A DNA stretch of 64,000 nucleotides from Bilophila wadsworthia ATCC 49260 (GTDB taxonomy: Bacteria; Desulfobacterota; Desulfovibrionia; Desulfovibrionales; Desulfovibrionaceae), in NCBI RefSeq assembly GCF_000701705.1, contig NZ_JNJP01000009.1, positions 17,672 through 81,671 on the forward strand. The letters are read 5' to 3'. Shown piece after piece: positions 8,755 to 16,677 of the stretch (positions are counted from its first letter, which is position 1; each line of letters starts with the position of its first letter). The position numbers and the translations under genes were made by a program. The notes below the pieces were generated by a model. It saw only the letters and a list, made by a program, of their open reading frames with translations, searched no databases and had not been told where the DNA came from.

Positions 8755-9573
8755 ATGCGCATTTTAATTTCTGCGGATATTGAAGGTATCAGCGGGGTTA
8801 TGAGCCCGGAGCAGACGAGCCCCGGATCTGGCGAGTACGAACGGGCGCGGCTGCTCATGACACGAGAAGTCAATGCCGCCGTCGAAGGTGCATTGGAAGG
8901 CGGAGCTACCGAGATATGGGTGGCTGACGGGCATGGGCAATACAACAATATCCTGTTGGAAGAGCTGCATCCGGGTGCGTGCCTGGTCTCTGGAAAGCCG
9001 CGCCTGTTTGGTATGATGGGCGGCCTTGATTGCGGTCCGTGGGATGGCTTGTTTCTGATCGGATATCACGCGCGTGCCGGAGCTCATGGCGTACTGGCCC
9101 ACACCATCAACGGATCGGCGTTCGCCGAGGTCTGCATCAACGGTGCTCCTGTAGGTGAGTATTATCTGAATGGATTGCTGGCTGGGGAGTACGATGTCCC
9201 CGTCCGTCTGATCAGCGGTGACGACCGGCTCGCTGAAGAAGCTGTTTCCGTTTACCCCAATGCGGAGATCGTGACTGTGAAACGGGCGTTGAGTACGAGG
9301 GCGGCCATTCATCAGCCGATTGGGGTGGTCCATGAGGCCTTACACGTGGCCGCCCAGAAGGCCCTGCGGAATGTCTCATGCAAGCCGTTGAAACGTGCAG
9401 GGCCGTTTTCCGTACAGGTTTCCACAGTCCGGACCTACCATGCAGATCTTTTCTGTATGCTTCCCGGTGCAAAACGACTGTCTCCAACATGCCTTGAGTT
9501 TATCACGGATACTCCGTTTGCCATTTCTCGGACACTCAATTGTTTTTCGAGCATGGCGGCTTCGGTACACTAG
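8755..9573 (+). CDS. dppA: M55 D-aminopeptidase, DppA-like
   Basis: A 272-residue zinc aminopeptidase related to Bacillus subtilis DppA, which removes N-terminal D-amino acids from peptides such as murein fragments. The metal ligands are conserved: Asp8 and Glu10 in SADIEG, His60 in ADGHG, His105 in GYHARAG and Glu135 in PVGEYYLNG. The length matches the family. GGAG lies before ATG 8755, and 38 bases separate it from the previous stop. It is the last gene of the operon and is followed by a terminator. With an S58 peptidase and an isoaspartyl peptidase in the same locus, the operon appears built for unusual peptides that ordinary aminopeptidases handle poorly. Confidence 0.88.
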   Translation: MRILISADIEGISGVMSPEQTSPGSGEYERARLLMTREVNAAVEGALEGGATEIWVADGHGQYNNILLEELHPGACLVSGKPRLFGMMGGLDCGPWDGLFLIGYHARAGAHGVLAHTINGSAFAEVCINGAPVGEYYLNGLLAGEYDVPVRLISGDDRLAEEAVSVYPNAEIVTVKRALSTRAAIHQPIGVVHEALHVAAQKALRNVSCKPLKRAGPFSVQVSTVRTYHADLFCMLPGAKRLSPTCLEFITDTPFAISRTLNCFSSMAASVH

Positions 9574-9595
9574 TTGGTAGTTGGGATGAATATGC

Positions 9596-9625
9596 GGCGC
9601 GCGATTTTTCCGCGCGTCTTTTTTT
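9596..9625 (+). terminator. Rho-independent terminator closing the peptide operon
   Basis: CGCGCG at 9598-9603 pairs with CGCGCG at 9611-9616 around a T-rich loop, followed by a run of seven T residues interrupted by one C. It lies 25 bases after the dppA stop. Confidence 0.75.
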
Positions 9626-9754
9626 GTGGAATGGCAAATTTTCTTTAGAGAAGGCGCATACTACCGTATTGCTTATGTAATTATTTGTAATTATACGATA
9701 AATTATGAAAATAAGGTGCCCGTATAGAAAAAAAGATGGAAAATGTTCATTTCT

Positions 9755-9792
9755 AGTTTAGTTAACTTTACTGTCATAAAGTTAACTAAACT
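9755..9792. repeat. 16-bp perfect inverted repeat with 6-bp centre
   Basis: The arms contain TTTAGTTAACTTTA and its complement and flank CTGTCA. The geometry of two long arms around 6 bp matches a tyrosine-recombinase core site such as dif. A T-rich continuation (CTTTTAAAG) means a bidirectional terminator is the main alternative. Confidence 0.6.
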
Positions 9793-9843
9793 TTTAAAGT
9801 AGAATAAAAGCCCTTAAAATGCGCTGTAATCGTTTTGAAGCAC

Positions 9844-9865
9844 TTTACGATTCATATATCGTAAA
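9844..9865. repeat. 8-bp perfect inverted repeat with 6-bp centre
   Basis: TTTACGAT and ATCGTAAA flank TCATAT. It is the second repeat with a 6-bp centre in the 110 bases of this pocket. It could be an accessory recombinase or regulator site. Confidence 0.45.
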
Positions 9866-10220
9866 AAAAATTTTAGCGCCTTAAAATCGATTTTTGCAAG
9901 ACTTTTTCTTTGGAGTCATACGGACCATATCTCGATTTACGGGAATAAAGTTTCCTGACTTGCTTAACAGATCTCCTGAAAGCGCGATCCCGGTCCAGAT
10001 TTGTAAAAGCTCTATGCTGCCAACATCGTTCTCACATCAGGGCATTTTGGGGGTGGTTTCGGACAACACCATAAAAGCCTTTTATCCTGAAAGCCGCCTC
10101 CGGCAACTATCAGCCCATCGCAATACCCTCAATCTCATGAAATGCAAAGGGAATGTGCCTTGCGGTGCCCTCATAAGTTCGATAGGCTGTAGCTGTCTCT
10201 TGTTCATGGAGGTTTTATTC

Positions 10221-11246
10221 ATGCCCCTTCCGGCACTCTCATCTACACAACTTCCCGAAGCCATACCTGATTGGACACCGCTTGATCGGAAGCGTGTCCT
10301 GGAACATTTCATGCTCAGCCGCGATTATGAAAATATCGCAGAGTACATTTCTTTTCAGTCGGATCTCCTGCCCGACGAACGCGTCATCCTCTTTTTCCTC
10401 CATGCGGTGTATGCCAACTCCACAAAAACAATAGAATTATATGCACTGTATATCATTGGACTTTTCAATTATGCGAAGAAAAGCTTTAACCATCTGAAAG
10501 CATGGGATATTGATGCCTATTTGCGGCATCTGACAAACAAAGGGTTGAAACCAAGTTCTCGGAACACGGCGGCGGCCACGCTCCGGAGTTTTTTCCGGCA
10601 TCTCGTCGATTCCGGCGTCTGTACAGTCAACCCCGCCGCTTTTTTGAAACGAAAACGTAATGACGGCAAGGGGTCCTTGCCGGGCCATCTGTCGCATAGC
10701 CTCGGGCGTGATGAACTGGAGCGCCTTTTCGCTGGCATGGAGGAAGTAGGCGCACCGTTTCGTGATATTGTCCTTTTCCGGGTCTTGTTCATGACGGGAC
10801 TGCGCGCCGAAGAAGCGGTATCTCTCAAATGGATGAATGTGATCAACTGGCAAGGGCGCTGGTATCTTGACGTGCTGGGTAAAGGCAGCAAGGCACGGCG
10901 GGTGTATCTTCCTCAGAAAGCCCAAGCGGCGCTTGAAGAACTGCGGCGTCACACCTCGCCTCGACCGGAGTATCCGATCTTTGAAAACCTCCGCCACCGA
11001 GGACGCCCCATCTCGCGGCACGGGCTGTATGCTCTCGTCAAGAAATGGTCTTCCCTTGTCATCTCCAGAGGCGACGTTTCGCCGCACTGGTTTCGCCATA
11101 GCTGTTTCACACAGCTCGCAAGCCGTGGAGCCCGCCTTGAAAGCATTCAGGCCCTTGCCGGACATGCGAATATCCAAACCACCATGCACTATAACGAGGC
11201 GGCCCAGCTTATGTCTCCGGCAAGTGCCATCTTTGACGAGGAATAA
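10221..11246 (+). CDS. Tyrosine recombinase (phage integrase family), solitary
   Basis: A 341-residue site-specific recombinase with an N-terminal core-binding SAM-like domain (about residues 20-140) and a C-terminal catalytic domain. The active-site set is complete: Arg in TGLRAEEAVSLKW, Lys in GKGSKARRVYL, His-x-x-Arg in HWFRHSCF, His in LAGHANIQTT and Tyr in MHYNEA. ATG 10221 is chosen because GGAGG lies eight bases before it. No excisionase, phage or cassette gene adjoins it and there is no tRNA nearby. It may be an orphan integrase, a phase-variation invertase, or a Xer-like resolvase acting on the inverted repeats just upstream. The catalytic call is firm; the role is open. Confidence 0.85.
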   Translation: MPLPALSSTQLPEAIPDWTPLDRKRVLEHFMLSRDYENIAEYISFQSDLLPDERVILFFLHAVYANSTKTIELYALYIIGLFNYAKKSFNHLKAWDIDAYLRHLTNKGLKPSSRNTAAATLRSFFRHLVDSGVCTVNPAAFLKRKRNDGKGSLPGHLSHSLGRDELERLFAGMEEVGAPFRDIVLFRVLFMTGLRAEEAVSLKWMNVINWQGRWYLDVLGKGSKARRVYLPQKAQAALEELRRHTSPRPEYPIFENLRHRGRPISRHGLYALVKKWSSLVISRGDVSPHWFRHSCFTQLASRGARLESIQALAGHANIQTTMHYNEAAQLMSPASAIFDEE

Positions 11247-11382
11247 CCGCATCCTAGCGCGCTGCTGTGCAATCAGGCTTAGAGTCTCCTGAGCTGAACA
11301 TCCATGAATAATGGAACGGCATGGTCCCGCCAAGCTTCATCCGCCGCCTTGCTGGGCGAAAAGGAGACGCGGCAGCCAGTTC

Positions 11383-11423
11383 ATAGACAAGGACGCCCCA
11401 GTTGTTGGGGCGTCCTTGTCTAT
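11383..11423. repeat. 17-bp perfect inverted repeat downstream of the recombinase
   Basis: Arms at 11383-11399 and 11407-11423, rich in GGACGCCCC and its complement, flank the 7-nt AGTTGTT. There is no T tract, so it is not a textbook terminator. It lies between the convergent recombinase and tctB genes. Similar GGCAYGGT palindromes at about 11317 and 11456 suggest a small repeat cluster. Confidence 0.6.
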
Positions 11424-11503
11424 AGGGGAAACAGGCGGTACGTTGATGAGACGGCACGGTGCCGCCTGTTCGGAGGAACCGGAAGCTTTCTCGGAAAGGG
11501 GGA

Positions 11504-11950
11504 TTATCCGAAGAAAGGCTCCGGAAAGTAAATATGCATGATGTTGGTGAAAAAAACCTGGAAAAACACGATAAACGCCGCCGTAAACACAAGATTGGCG
11601 AGCAGCGCCTTACCGGTTTTTTTGGGGGTCAGCACGATGAGCATAGCAAATATGCCGACGGCCATGCAGATGTTGAATGAAACATACATCGCGCCAAGCA
11701 CTTGTGCGATGAAAACCGTGGTAACAAGACACCACCGCTGTGGGGGAATGTCTCCGAAGAAGGACATTTCTCCCTTGCCTGCCATGATGGCCCTGAGCGC
11801 CAACAGCACGCTGCTCGCCATGATCAGGTACAACACGCACAGCGGGAAGAGTACGCCCTCGCGGGGGATGCCCTCAAGCTGGCTCCGCATGACGAGGCTG
11901 AAGGCGATGAGAAAAACAGCGGTCAGAATATCTATGGTACGTTCTTTCAT
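11504..11950 (-). CDS. tctB: TTT transporter small membrane subunit
   Basis: A 148-residue protein with about four transmembrane helices, the usual TctB size and pattern: a first helix in TIDILTAVFLIAFSLVM, then IPREGVLFPLCVLYLI, a hydrophilic loop and two C-terminal helices. ATG at 11950 is chosen because AGGAAGG lies six bases in front. It is downstream of tctA on the same strand, so the operon order is PLP enzyme, tctC, tctA, tctB. TctB and TctA form the membrane unit of a proton- or sodium-driven carboxylate importer. Its sequence is typically poorly conserved, so the assignment leans on position and topology. Confidence 0.85.
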   Translation of the reverse strand: MKERTIDILTAVFLIAFSLVMRSQLEGIPREGVLFPLCVLYLIMASSVLLALRAIMAGKGEMSFFGDIPPQRWCLVTTVFIAQVLGAMYVSFNICMAVGIFAMLIVLTPKKTGKALLANLVFTAAFIVFFQVFFTNIMHIYFPEPFFG

Positions 11951-12042
11951 CTGCATCCTTCCTGATGGGCTGCGTCGCATCCCAACATTTTCTTATTGAG
12001 CCGTATACGCCATTGTGCAGTAAAGGCGATATGTTCCAAAAA

Positions 12043-13542
12043 TCAAACCTTTTTGGCCCCGCATTCCTTCCAGATGGAATACCCGAGCGAAAGCAGCGTA
12101 AGGATGATAAGCGCAAGGCTCTGCGGGCGGGAGAAGAAGAACAGCATGATATTGCCTTCCGCCGCTCCGAGATGAAGCGACAGCTTGAATCCTTCCTCCA
12201 TCGTAGTGCCGAGGATAAGCCCGAGCGCCATAGGAGCGACCCCATACTTATACCGCACAAGCACGTAACCGAGTAAGCCGCAAGCCGCCATGGACAGGAC
12301 GTCCATCAACGAGCTGCTGATGGAGTAGGAACCAACCACCGACAGCGCCAGGATCGCCACAACCAGAAAGTGCTGCGGAATTTTCAGCGCCCGCACGAAG
12401 ATACGCACCAGCACGAGGCCGAGCAGCAGGATGATGAAGTTCGACAGGATCAGCCCGAACGTATAGGTGAATACGATGTCGCCCTGCTCCGAGAACAGAT
12501 CGAAGCCCGGCTTCAGGCCGTGGGTCATCAGCGCGCCGAGCATCACGGCGGCGGGTGCGCTGCCGGGGATGCCAAGGGTGAGCATCGGGATCTGCGCTCC
12601 GCCGACAACCGCGTTGTTGCAGACTTCGGGAGCCATGATGCCTTCCATGACCCCGGTGCCGAATTCTTCGGGCTTCTTGGAAAAACGCTTGGTTTCATTA
12701 TAGGCTACGAAGGTCGCTATGTTGCCGCCCGCGCCCGGCATGATGCCGACAATGACCCCGATCACACCGGCTACAAGCGTGACCCATATGCGACGGAAGA
12801 AATCCTTCGACGTTTGCCAGAATACACCGGGGGCCGGATTATAGGGAGCCATGGCGCCCTTTTCCCCAGCGGGGCGCAGGAGCAACAGGGCCTGAGGGAT
12901 GGCGAACAGCCCGATAAGCGCCGGGACCACGTTGATCCCGCCCATGAGTTCCATGGTATTGAAGGTAAAGCGGGGATACCCGGTGACCGGGTCCATGCCC
13001 ACGCAGGCAAGAACGAGGCCGATAAGCGCGCCGATCACGCCCTTGAGGACATTGCCCGAAGAAAGGGAAGCGATGATCGTCAGTGCGAACACGCACAGCC
13101 AGAATTGTTCGGGCGCACCGAATTTCATGGACACGTTGGCGAGGGGCACGGACAGAAACAGGAGCGCCGAAACGCCGAAGATCCCTCCGAACACCGACGA
13201 AATGAGCGCCGTAAAAAGGGCTTTCTGCGCTTGCCCCTTCATGGCCATAGGGTATCCGTCGAACGTGGTGCAGAGGGCCGCCGCCGTTCCCGGAGTATTG
13301 ATGAGAATGGAAGGGATGGACCCGCCGTACTCTGAGCCGCAATACACGGAACCAAGCATCAGCAGCGCGGTTGCCGATTCAAGCCCGAATGTAAAAGGGA
13401 GGAGCAGCGCGATGCCGAGCGTGCCGGACAATCCGGGGACGGCCCCCATAATGATGCCGAAACAGGCGCTCAGAGTCATGAGCAGCAGCGTGACCGGGTC
13501 GGACAGATTGGAAAGGACTACCCACGGATCAAACATGTTCAT
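12043..13542 (-). CDS. tctA: TTT transporter large membrane subunit
   Basis: A 499-residue protein with 10-12 hydrophobic segments. It has the TctA signature blocks: GAVPGLSGTLGIALLLPFTF, YCGSEYGGSIPSILINTPG and, in the second half, GIMPGAGGNIATFVAYNETK and GAQIPMLTLGIPGSAPAAVM. The two related halves reflect the family's internal repeat. It is the transport channel that accepts substrate from the TctC protein encoded 59 bases upstream. The substrate class is small carboxylates or related anions and cannot be narrowed from this subunit. Confidence 0.93.
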   Translation of the reverse strand: MNMFDPWVVLSNLSDPVTLLLMTLSACFGIIMGAVPGLSGTLGIALLLPFTFGLESATALLMLGSVYCGSEYGGSIPSILINTPGTAAALCTTFDGYPMAMKGQAQKALFTALISSVFGGIFGVSALLFLSVPLANVSMKFGAPEQFWLCVFALTIIASLSSGNVLKGVIGALIGLVLACVGMDPVTGYPRFTFNTMELMGGINVVPALIGLFAIPQALLLLRPAGEKGAMAPYNPAPGVFWQTSKDFFRRIWVTLVAGVIGVIVGIMPGAGGNIATFVAYNETKRFSKKPEEFGTGVMEGIMAPEVCNNAVVGGAQIPMLTLGIPGSAPAAVMLGALMTHGLKPGFDLFSEQGDIVFTYTFGLILSNFIILLLGLVLVRIFVRALKIPQHFLVVAILALSVVGSYSISSSLMDVLSMAACGLLGYVLVRYKYGVAPMALGLILGTTMEEGFKLSLHLGAAEGNIMLFFFSRPQSLALIILTLLSLGYSIWKECGAKKV

Positions 13543-13601
13543 CTCGCTCGTTTCATTGGTGAAGCATCAATGGCGGGAGGGGTTTCCCCCTCCCTCGGAA
13601 C

Positions 13602-14555
13602 CTACTTGAGGAGACCGTAGGCCTCCAGGATTTTTTTGGCCTGTTCGCCTTCCGTACGGATGATTTCACCGAAGGCCTTGCCGGTCTGGAACTGAGGCAT
13701 CAGGCCGCTGCTCTTGACCGCCTTCTGGTATTCAGGGTTGGCGCAGAGTTCCGCGAACTTGGTTTCCAAATACTGCCGTGCTTCGGCAGGAATGTTCTGG
13801 GGCGTGGCGAGCCCGCGATATTTGCCGGATTCAATGGCGTAGCCCTGTTCAATAAACGTGGGCACGTCGGGGCACAGCTCATAGCGTTCCTTGCTGCCGA
13901 TGGCGAGCCCGCGGGTCTTTTCCATGCGCAGGAAGCTGGAACCCGAGCCAAAATAGGCGTCCACTTCGCCGCTGAGCAAAGCCGGGATGGCTTTGCCGCT
14001 GCCGGAATAGGGGACTTGCGTGAACTTCGCGCCGGTGAGCTTTTCAATCTGCATGAGGAAGAGATGATCGCCGGTGAGCTTGCCCACTGTCGCCACCTTC
14101 ACCTTGCCGGGATTGGCCTTGGCGTACTCAATGAGATCCTTAAACGTCTTATAAGGGCCGTCTTCGGGAACCATGACCACGTCGGCGTCGTAAACGAGGC
14201 CGCAAAGCGGGCTGAGCTGTTCCGTTTTGTAGCCCGGCTGCCCTTCGGGGCGCAGCATGGGCTGGAGCACGATATGGGGGAGGTCCACGCCGCCGATGGT
14301 GTAGCCGTCCGCCTTCGCGCCGACCAGCCACGTCCAGCCGATTTCCCCGCCCGCGCCGGCCTTGTAGGTTACGACGATGGGCTGATCAAAAACACCTTTG
14401 GCGAATTTTTCGAGGAGTCTGTGGCTGACGTCGCTGCCGCCGCCCGCATTGAACGCGGTCATCAGGGTGATCGGCTTTGCCGGATACTCGGCTGCCTGCG
14501 CGGGAACGGCCAAGAGGCCGAGGGCCAGGAGAGAGGAAAGGAACAAGCTTTTCAT
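13602..14555 (-). CDS. tctC: TTT periplasmic substrate-binding protein (TctC/Bug family)
   Basis: A 317-residue Bug-family binding protein with a signal peptide ending near AQAAEYP. PAKPITLMTAFNAGGGSD is the typical first strand and anion-binding loop. It lacks the more usual P-Y-x-P-G-G wording, and TAFNAGGGSD is shared with the paralogue at 16678. The two mature proteins look roughly two-thirds or more identical by eye. ATG 14555 follows GGAGG by five bases; an upstream TTG overlaps that site and is rejected. It should feed TctA/TctB. Location directly after the PLP enzyme implies that the ligand is that enzyme's substrate or a relative. Confidence 0.9.
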   Translation of the reverse strand: MKSLFLSSLLALGLLAVPAQAAEYPAKPITLMTAFNAGGGSDVSHRLLEKFAKGVFDQPIVVTYKAGAGGEIGWTWLVGAKADGYTIGGVDLPHIVLQPMLRPEGQPGYKTEQLSPLCGLVYDADVVMVPEDGPYKTFKDLIEYAKANPGKVKVATVGKLTGDHLFLMQIEKLTGAKFTQVPYSGSGKAIPALLSGEVDAYFGSGSSFLRMEKTRGLAIGSKERYELCPDVPTFIEQGYAIESGKYRGLATPQNIPAEARQYLETKFAELCANPEYQKAVKSSGLMPQFQTGKAFGEIIRTEGEQAKKILEAYGLLK

Positions 14556-14606
14556 GTCTACCTCCAACAGGTGTTCAGGTGGCAGTTACAGGGCGTTGTC
14601 CGGGAT

Positions 14607-15839
14607 TCAGCTTTGCAGGAAGGCTTCCACGGCCTCCACGGTCGGGGGGATGACGCCGGGCGTTTCGCTTTCGTCGGTGGCGACCTGCGGAACGTTCAGC
14701 CCATGTCCGGTGAGGTTGCAGACGGTAAGGCCCGGATTTTCAAAACCGGGCACCTTCACAAGGTACCGCAAGGCTGCCACGGAGACGGAACCCGCCGGTT
14801 CCGTGAACAAGCCTTCCTCCCGCCCCAGTTCACGGATGGTGCGGATAAAGTCGGCATCGGAAACGGAAATCATGGTACCGCCGGTTTCGCGCACGGCCTG
14901 TAGGCAGTAGCGCCCCCAGTACGGATTGTTGTTCATGATGGCATCGGAAAGGGAAGGCTTCTTGTCCACGGGTGTCACGGCATCGCGACCTTCATGGAAG
15001 GCGCGGGCCGTGGGATCGCAGGCTTGCAGCTGCACACCGACAAGGCGCGGCATACGATCAATGACCCCGGCGGCAAACATCTCGCGGAAAGCATCATGCG
15101 CGGCGACCATCCCGGCCCCACCGCCGCAAGGGATCAAAACCGTATCCGGGGCCCGCCCAAGCTGCTGGACGATGCCGTAAGCGAAGGTACGCTTCGCGGC
15201 GATGCGGTAAGGATTTGGGCCGCCACACTGGAACCATTTGCGGCGCTTGACCATTTCCCCACAGATCCGGCTGGCGGCGGCCATGTCGCCGTCGATGCGG
15301 ACCACGCGCCCGCCGTAGACGAGGCTTTTAAAAATTTTCGCTGCGGAAACGTGCTTCTGCACGAAGACCACGGGATTCAGCCCGGCCCGGGAACCGTAGG
15401 CGGATACGCTGGCCGCGTTGTTGCCGGACGAGGACAGGCACACGGTCTTACAGCCGAATTCCAGTGCTTTGAGCACGCACAAGGCTGTGCCGCGATCCTT
15501 CAGAGACAGGGTCGGCCCCTGTTCCACTTTGAAATAGAGATCCGGAATACCAAGTTTTTCACCATAGCGGTGAGAAGGCAACAGCGGCGTTTCAGCTTCA
15601 CCGAGGCTCACGCGATCAATGAGGGACTCGTCGGAAATCGGCAGGATGGACCGCCACTGACGGAGGAATGAACGCCCTTCTGGGGCGGGCAGCCCCGCGC
15701 TCAGTGCCTGACGGAGCGACGCCTCGGAAAAAATGACGCGCATGGGTGCGCCGCAATCGGGACAAGACAGGGCACATTCAGCCTCAGGAATGCGTTTCCC
15801 GCATTCACGGCAAACAAGCCCCAGACATTCTGTATGCAT
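14607..15839 (-). CDS. Threonine-synthase-like PLP enzyme (fold type II) with zinc ribbon
   Basis: A 410-residue enzyme of the threonine synthase / cysteate synthase / threonine dehydratase superfamily. The N-terminus holds a zinc-ribbon-like pair, Cys10-x2-Cys13 and Cys26-x2-Cys29. Lys114 in SLKDRGT should bind PLP, SSSGNNAAS is the phosphate or carboxylate loop, and CGGGAGMV is the glycine-rich PLP phosphate cradle. AGGAGG precedes ATG 15839. It is the first gene of the tctCAB operon, unlike a housekeeping threonine synthase, which would sit with hom and thrB. Together with RidA proteins in the same regulon, a beta-elimination or replacement reaction on a substituted alanine is the best guess. 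The exact substrate is unknown. Confidence 0.75.
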   Translation of the reverse strand: MHTECLGLVCRECGKRIPEAECALSCPDCGAPMRVIFSEASLRQALSAGLPAPEGRSFLRQWRSILPISDESLIDRVSLGEAETPLLPSHRYGEKLGIPDLYFKVEQGPTLSLKDRGTALCVLKALEFGCKTVCLSSSGNNAASVSAYGSRAGLNPVVFVQKHVSAAKIFKSLVYGGRVVRIDGDMAAASRICGEMVKRRKWFQCGGPNPYRIAAKRTFAYGIVQQLGRAPDTVLIPCGGGAGMVAAHDAFREMFAAGVIDRMPRLVGVQLQACDPTARAFHEGRDAVTPVDKKPSLSDAIMNNNPYWGRYCLQAVRETGGTMISVSDADFIRTIRELGREEGLFTEPAGSVSVAALRYLVKVPGFENPGLTVCNLTGHGLNVPQVATDESETPGVIPPTVEAVEAFLQS

Positions 15840-15921
15840 ATGAATCCTCCTGAGTGGAAAAGGCTTGACGCCTCTCGTGTACGAACAACGGTCGAGCAGT
15901 GACGACGTTTTTTAGTCGTCC

Positions 15922-15981
15922 GTCGACAGTATGTGAAAAGAAACACGCCCTGTCAATACTTTGTCGACAAAAATAGTCGAC
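15922..15981 (-). promoter_or_regulatory. GTCGAC operator cluster upstream of the PLP enzyme / tctCAB operon
   Basis: GTCGAC palindromes at 15922-15927, 15963-15968 and 15976-15981; the last two are 13 bp apart and the middle one is extended to TTGTCGACAA. They lie 83-142 bases upstream of ATG 15839. The extended form fits FadR-type GntR operators, and such a regulator is encoded at 22928. Confidence 0.65.
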
Positions 15982-16597
15982 AAAAATGAACCACGTCATG
16001 CGCCACTCAATGAAATATCTTCATTTATCTAATTATATAAATAAAATAAGTGTATTCTATACCCTCAAAAAGCAAAAGAATATGTTTCCGCTGCTCACAT
16101 GGCCGATGCCGATTTCCTACGGAAACAGGCTCCCAGTGAAATTTTTGAGCCGCCAAAAACGGAAAAATCGGGAGTTCCGCCCAGTGTTCTCTTTCAGCAC
16201 TCCATACGGGTTCGGTCGGCAGACTGCCTCTTTCCTGGTGGCGCAACAGAAATCCGAACCTTCCGGGCTTGAGCGTTGCGCACATTTCTTCCCACTGGAG
16301 GTCTTGCGCGGCACAGGGCTTTTACGTTTTCACCATCGAGAGCGCAACATATTTACAATAATTGAAAATCTATACATGGAATGAGCACAACGCCCGTCCG
16401 CTCCGGCCTCTCCCCTTTCCCTGAAACCGCGCTTACAGGCCGTCGGACTGATGCCGGGTGGAAACTACTTTGCGTCTTCCTTCCCGGCTTTCCGGGTTAC
16501 TGACTCGCTGGTTTTTCTGTTGCCGCCCAAAGCACCGCTCCTTACCTACTCGTCACAGCCTCTTTGAGGAACTTTTAGGCGTTGTGACAAACAGCAC

Positions 16598-16642
16598 TTG
16601 ACACGGGCAGTCGACCGAGTTTTAATACAGTCAACGGTCGAC
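16598..16642 (+). promoter_or_regulatory. Sigma-70 promoter of the second tctC with two embedded operators
   Basis: TTGACA at 16598-16603 and TTTAAT at 16621-16626 with exactly 17 bp between them. One GTCGAC (16610-16615) lies between the hexamers and another (16637-16642) sits just after the -10. That is the arrangement expected for a repressor that blocks polymerase. Confidence 0.75.
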
Positions 16643-16677
16643 AAAATGTCTTTTCACCACCCATCTTTGAGGTAGCT

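Larger units (their letters stand above)
9626..10220. other. AT-rich non-coding region upstream of the recombinase
   Basis: Almost 600 bases, much richer in A and T than its neighbours and with no supported gene. It holds two perfect inverted repeats (9755-9792 and 9844-9865), the direct repeat CCTTAAAAT, and short TAATTAT repeats. An open frame from TTG 9894 runs into the recombinase, but its first 109 codons lack a ribosome-binding site and family similarity. The base composition suggests foreign DNA. Confidence 0.55.
15840..16677. other. Divergent control region between the tct operon and the second tctC
   Basis: About 840 bases with regulatory sites at both ends. The middle (16000-16560) is AT-rich on its left side. 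A 132-codon frame on the plus strand from 15986 has no ribosome-binding site and no recognisable protein features, so it is not called. I see nothing else in the middle. Confidence 0.5.

Noticed and set aside
9755..9792. Reading the 16-bp inverted repeat as a normal terminator of the peptide operon
   Set aside because: A proper GC-rich terminator already stands at 9596-9625, and the 6-bp centre is unusually small and precise; kept as an open alternative only.
15986..16384. 132-codon plus-strand frame between the divergent tct units
   Set aside because: No ribosome-binding site, the translation has no recognisable motifs, and the region looks like AT-rich regulatory DNA.
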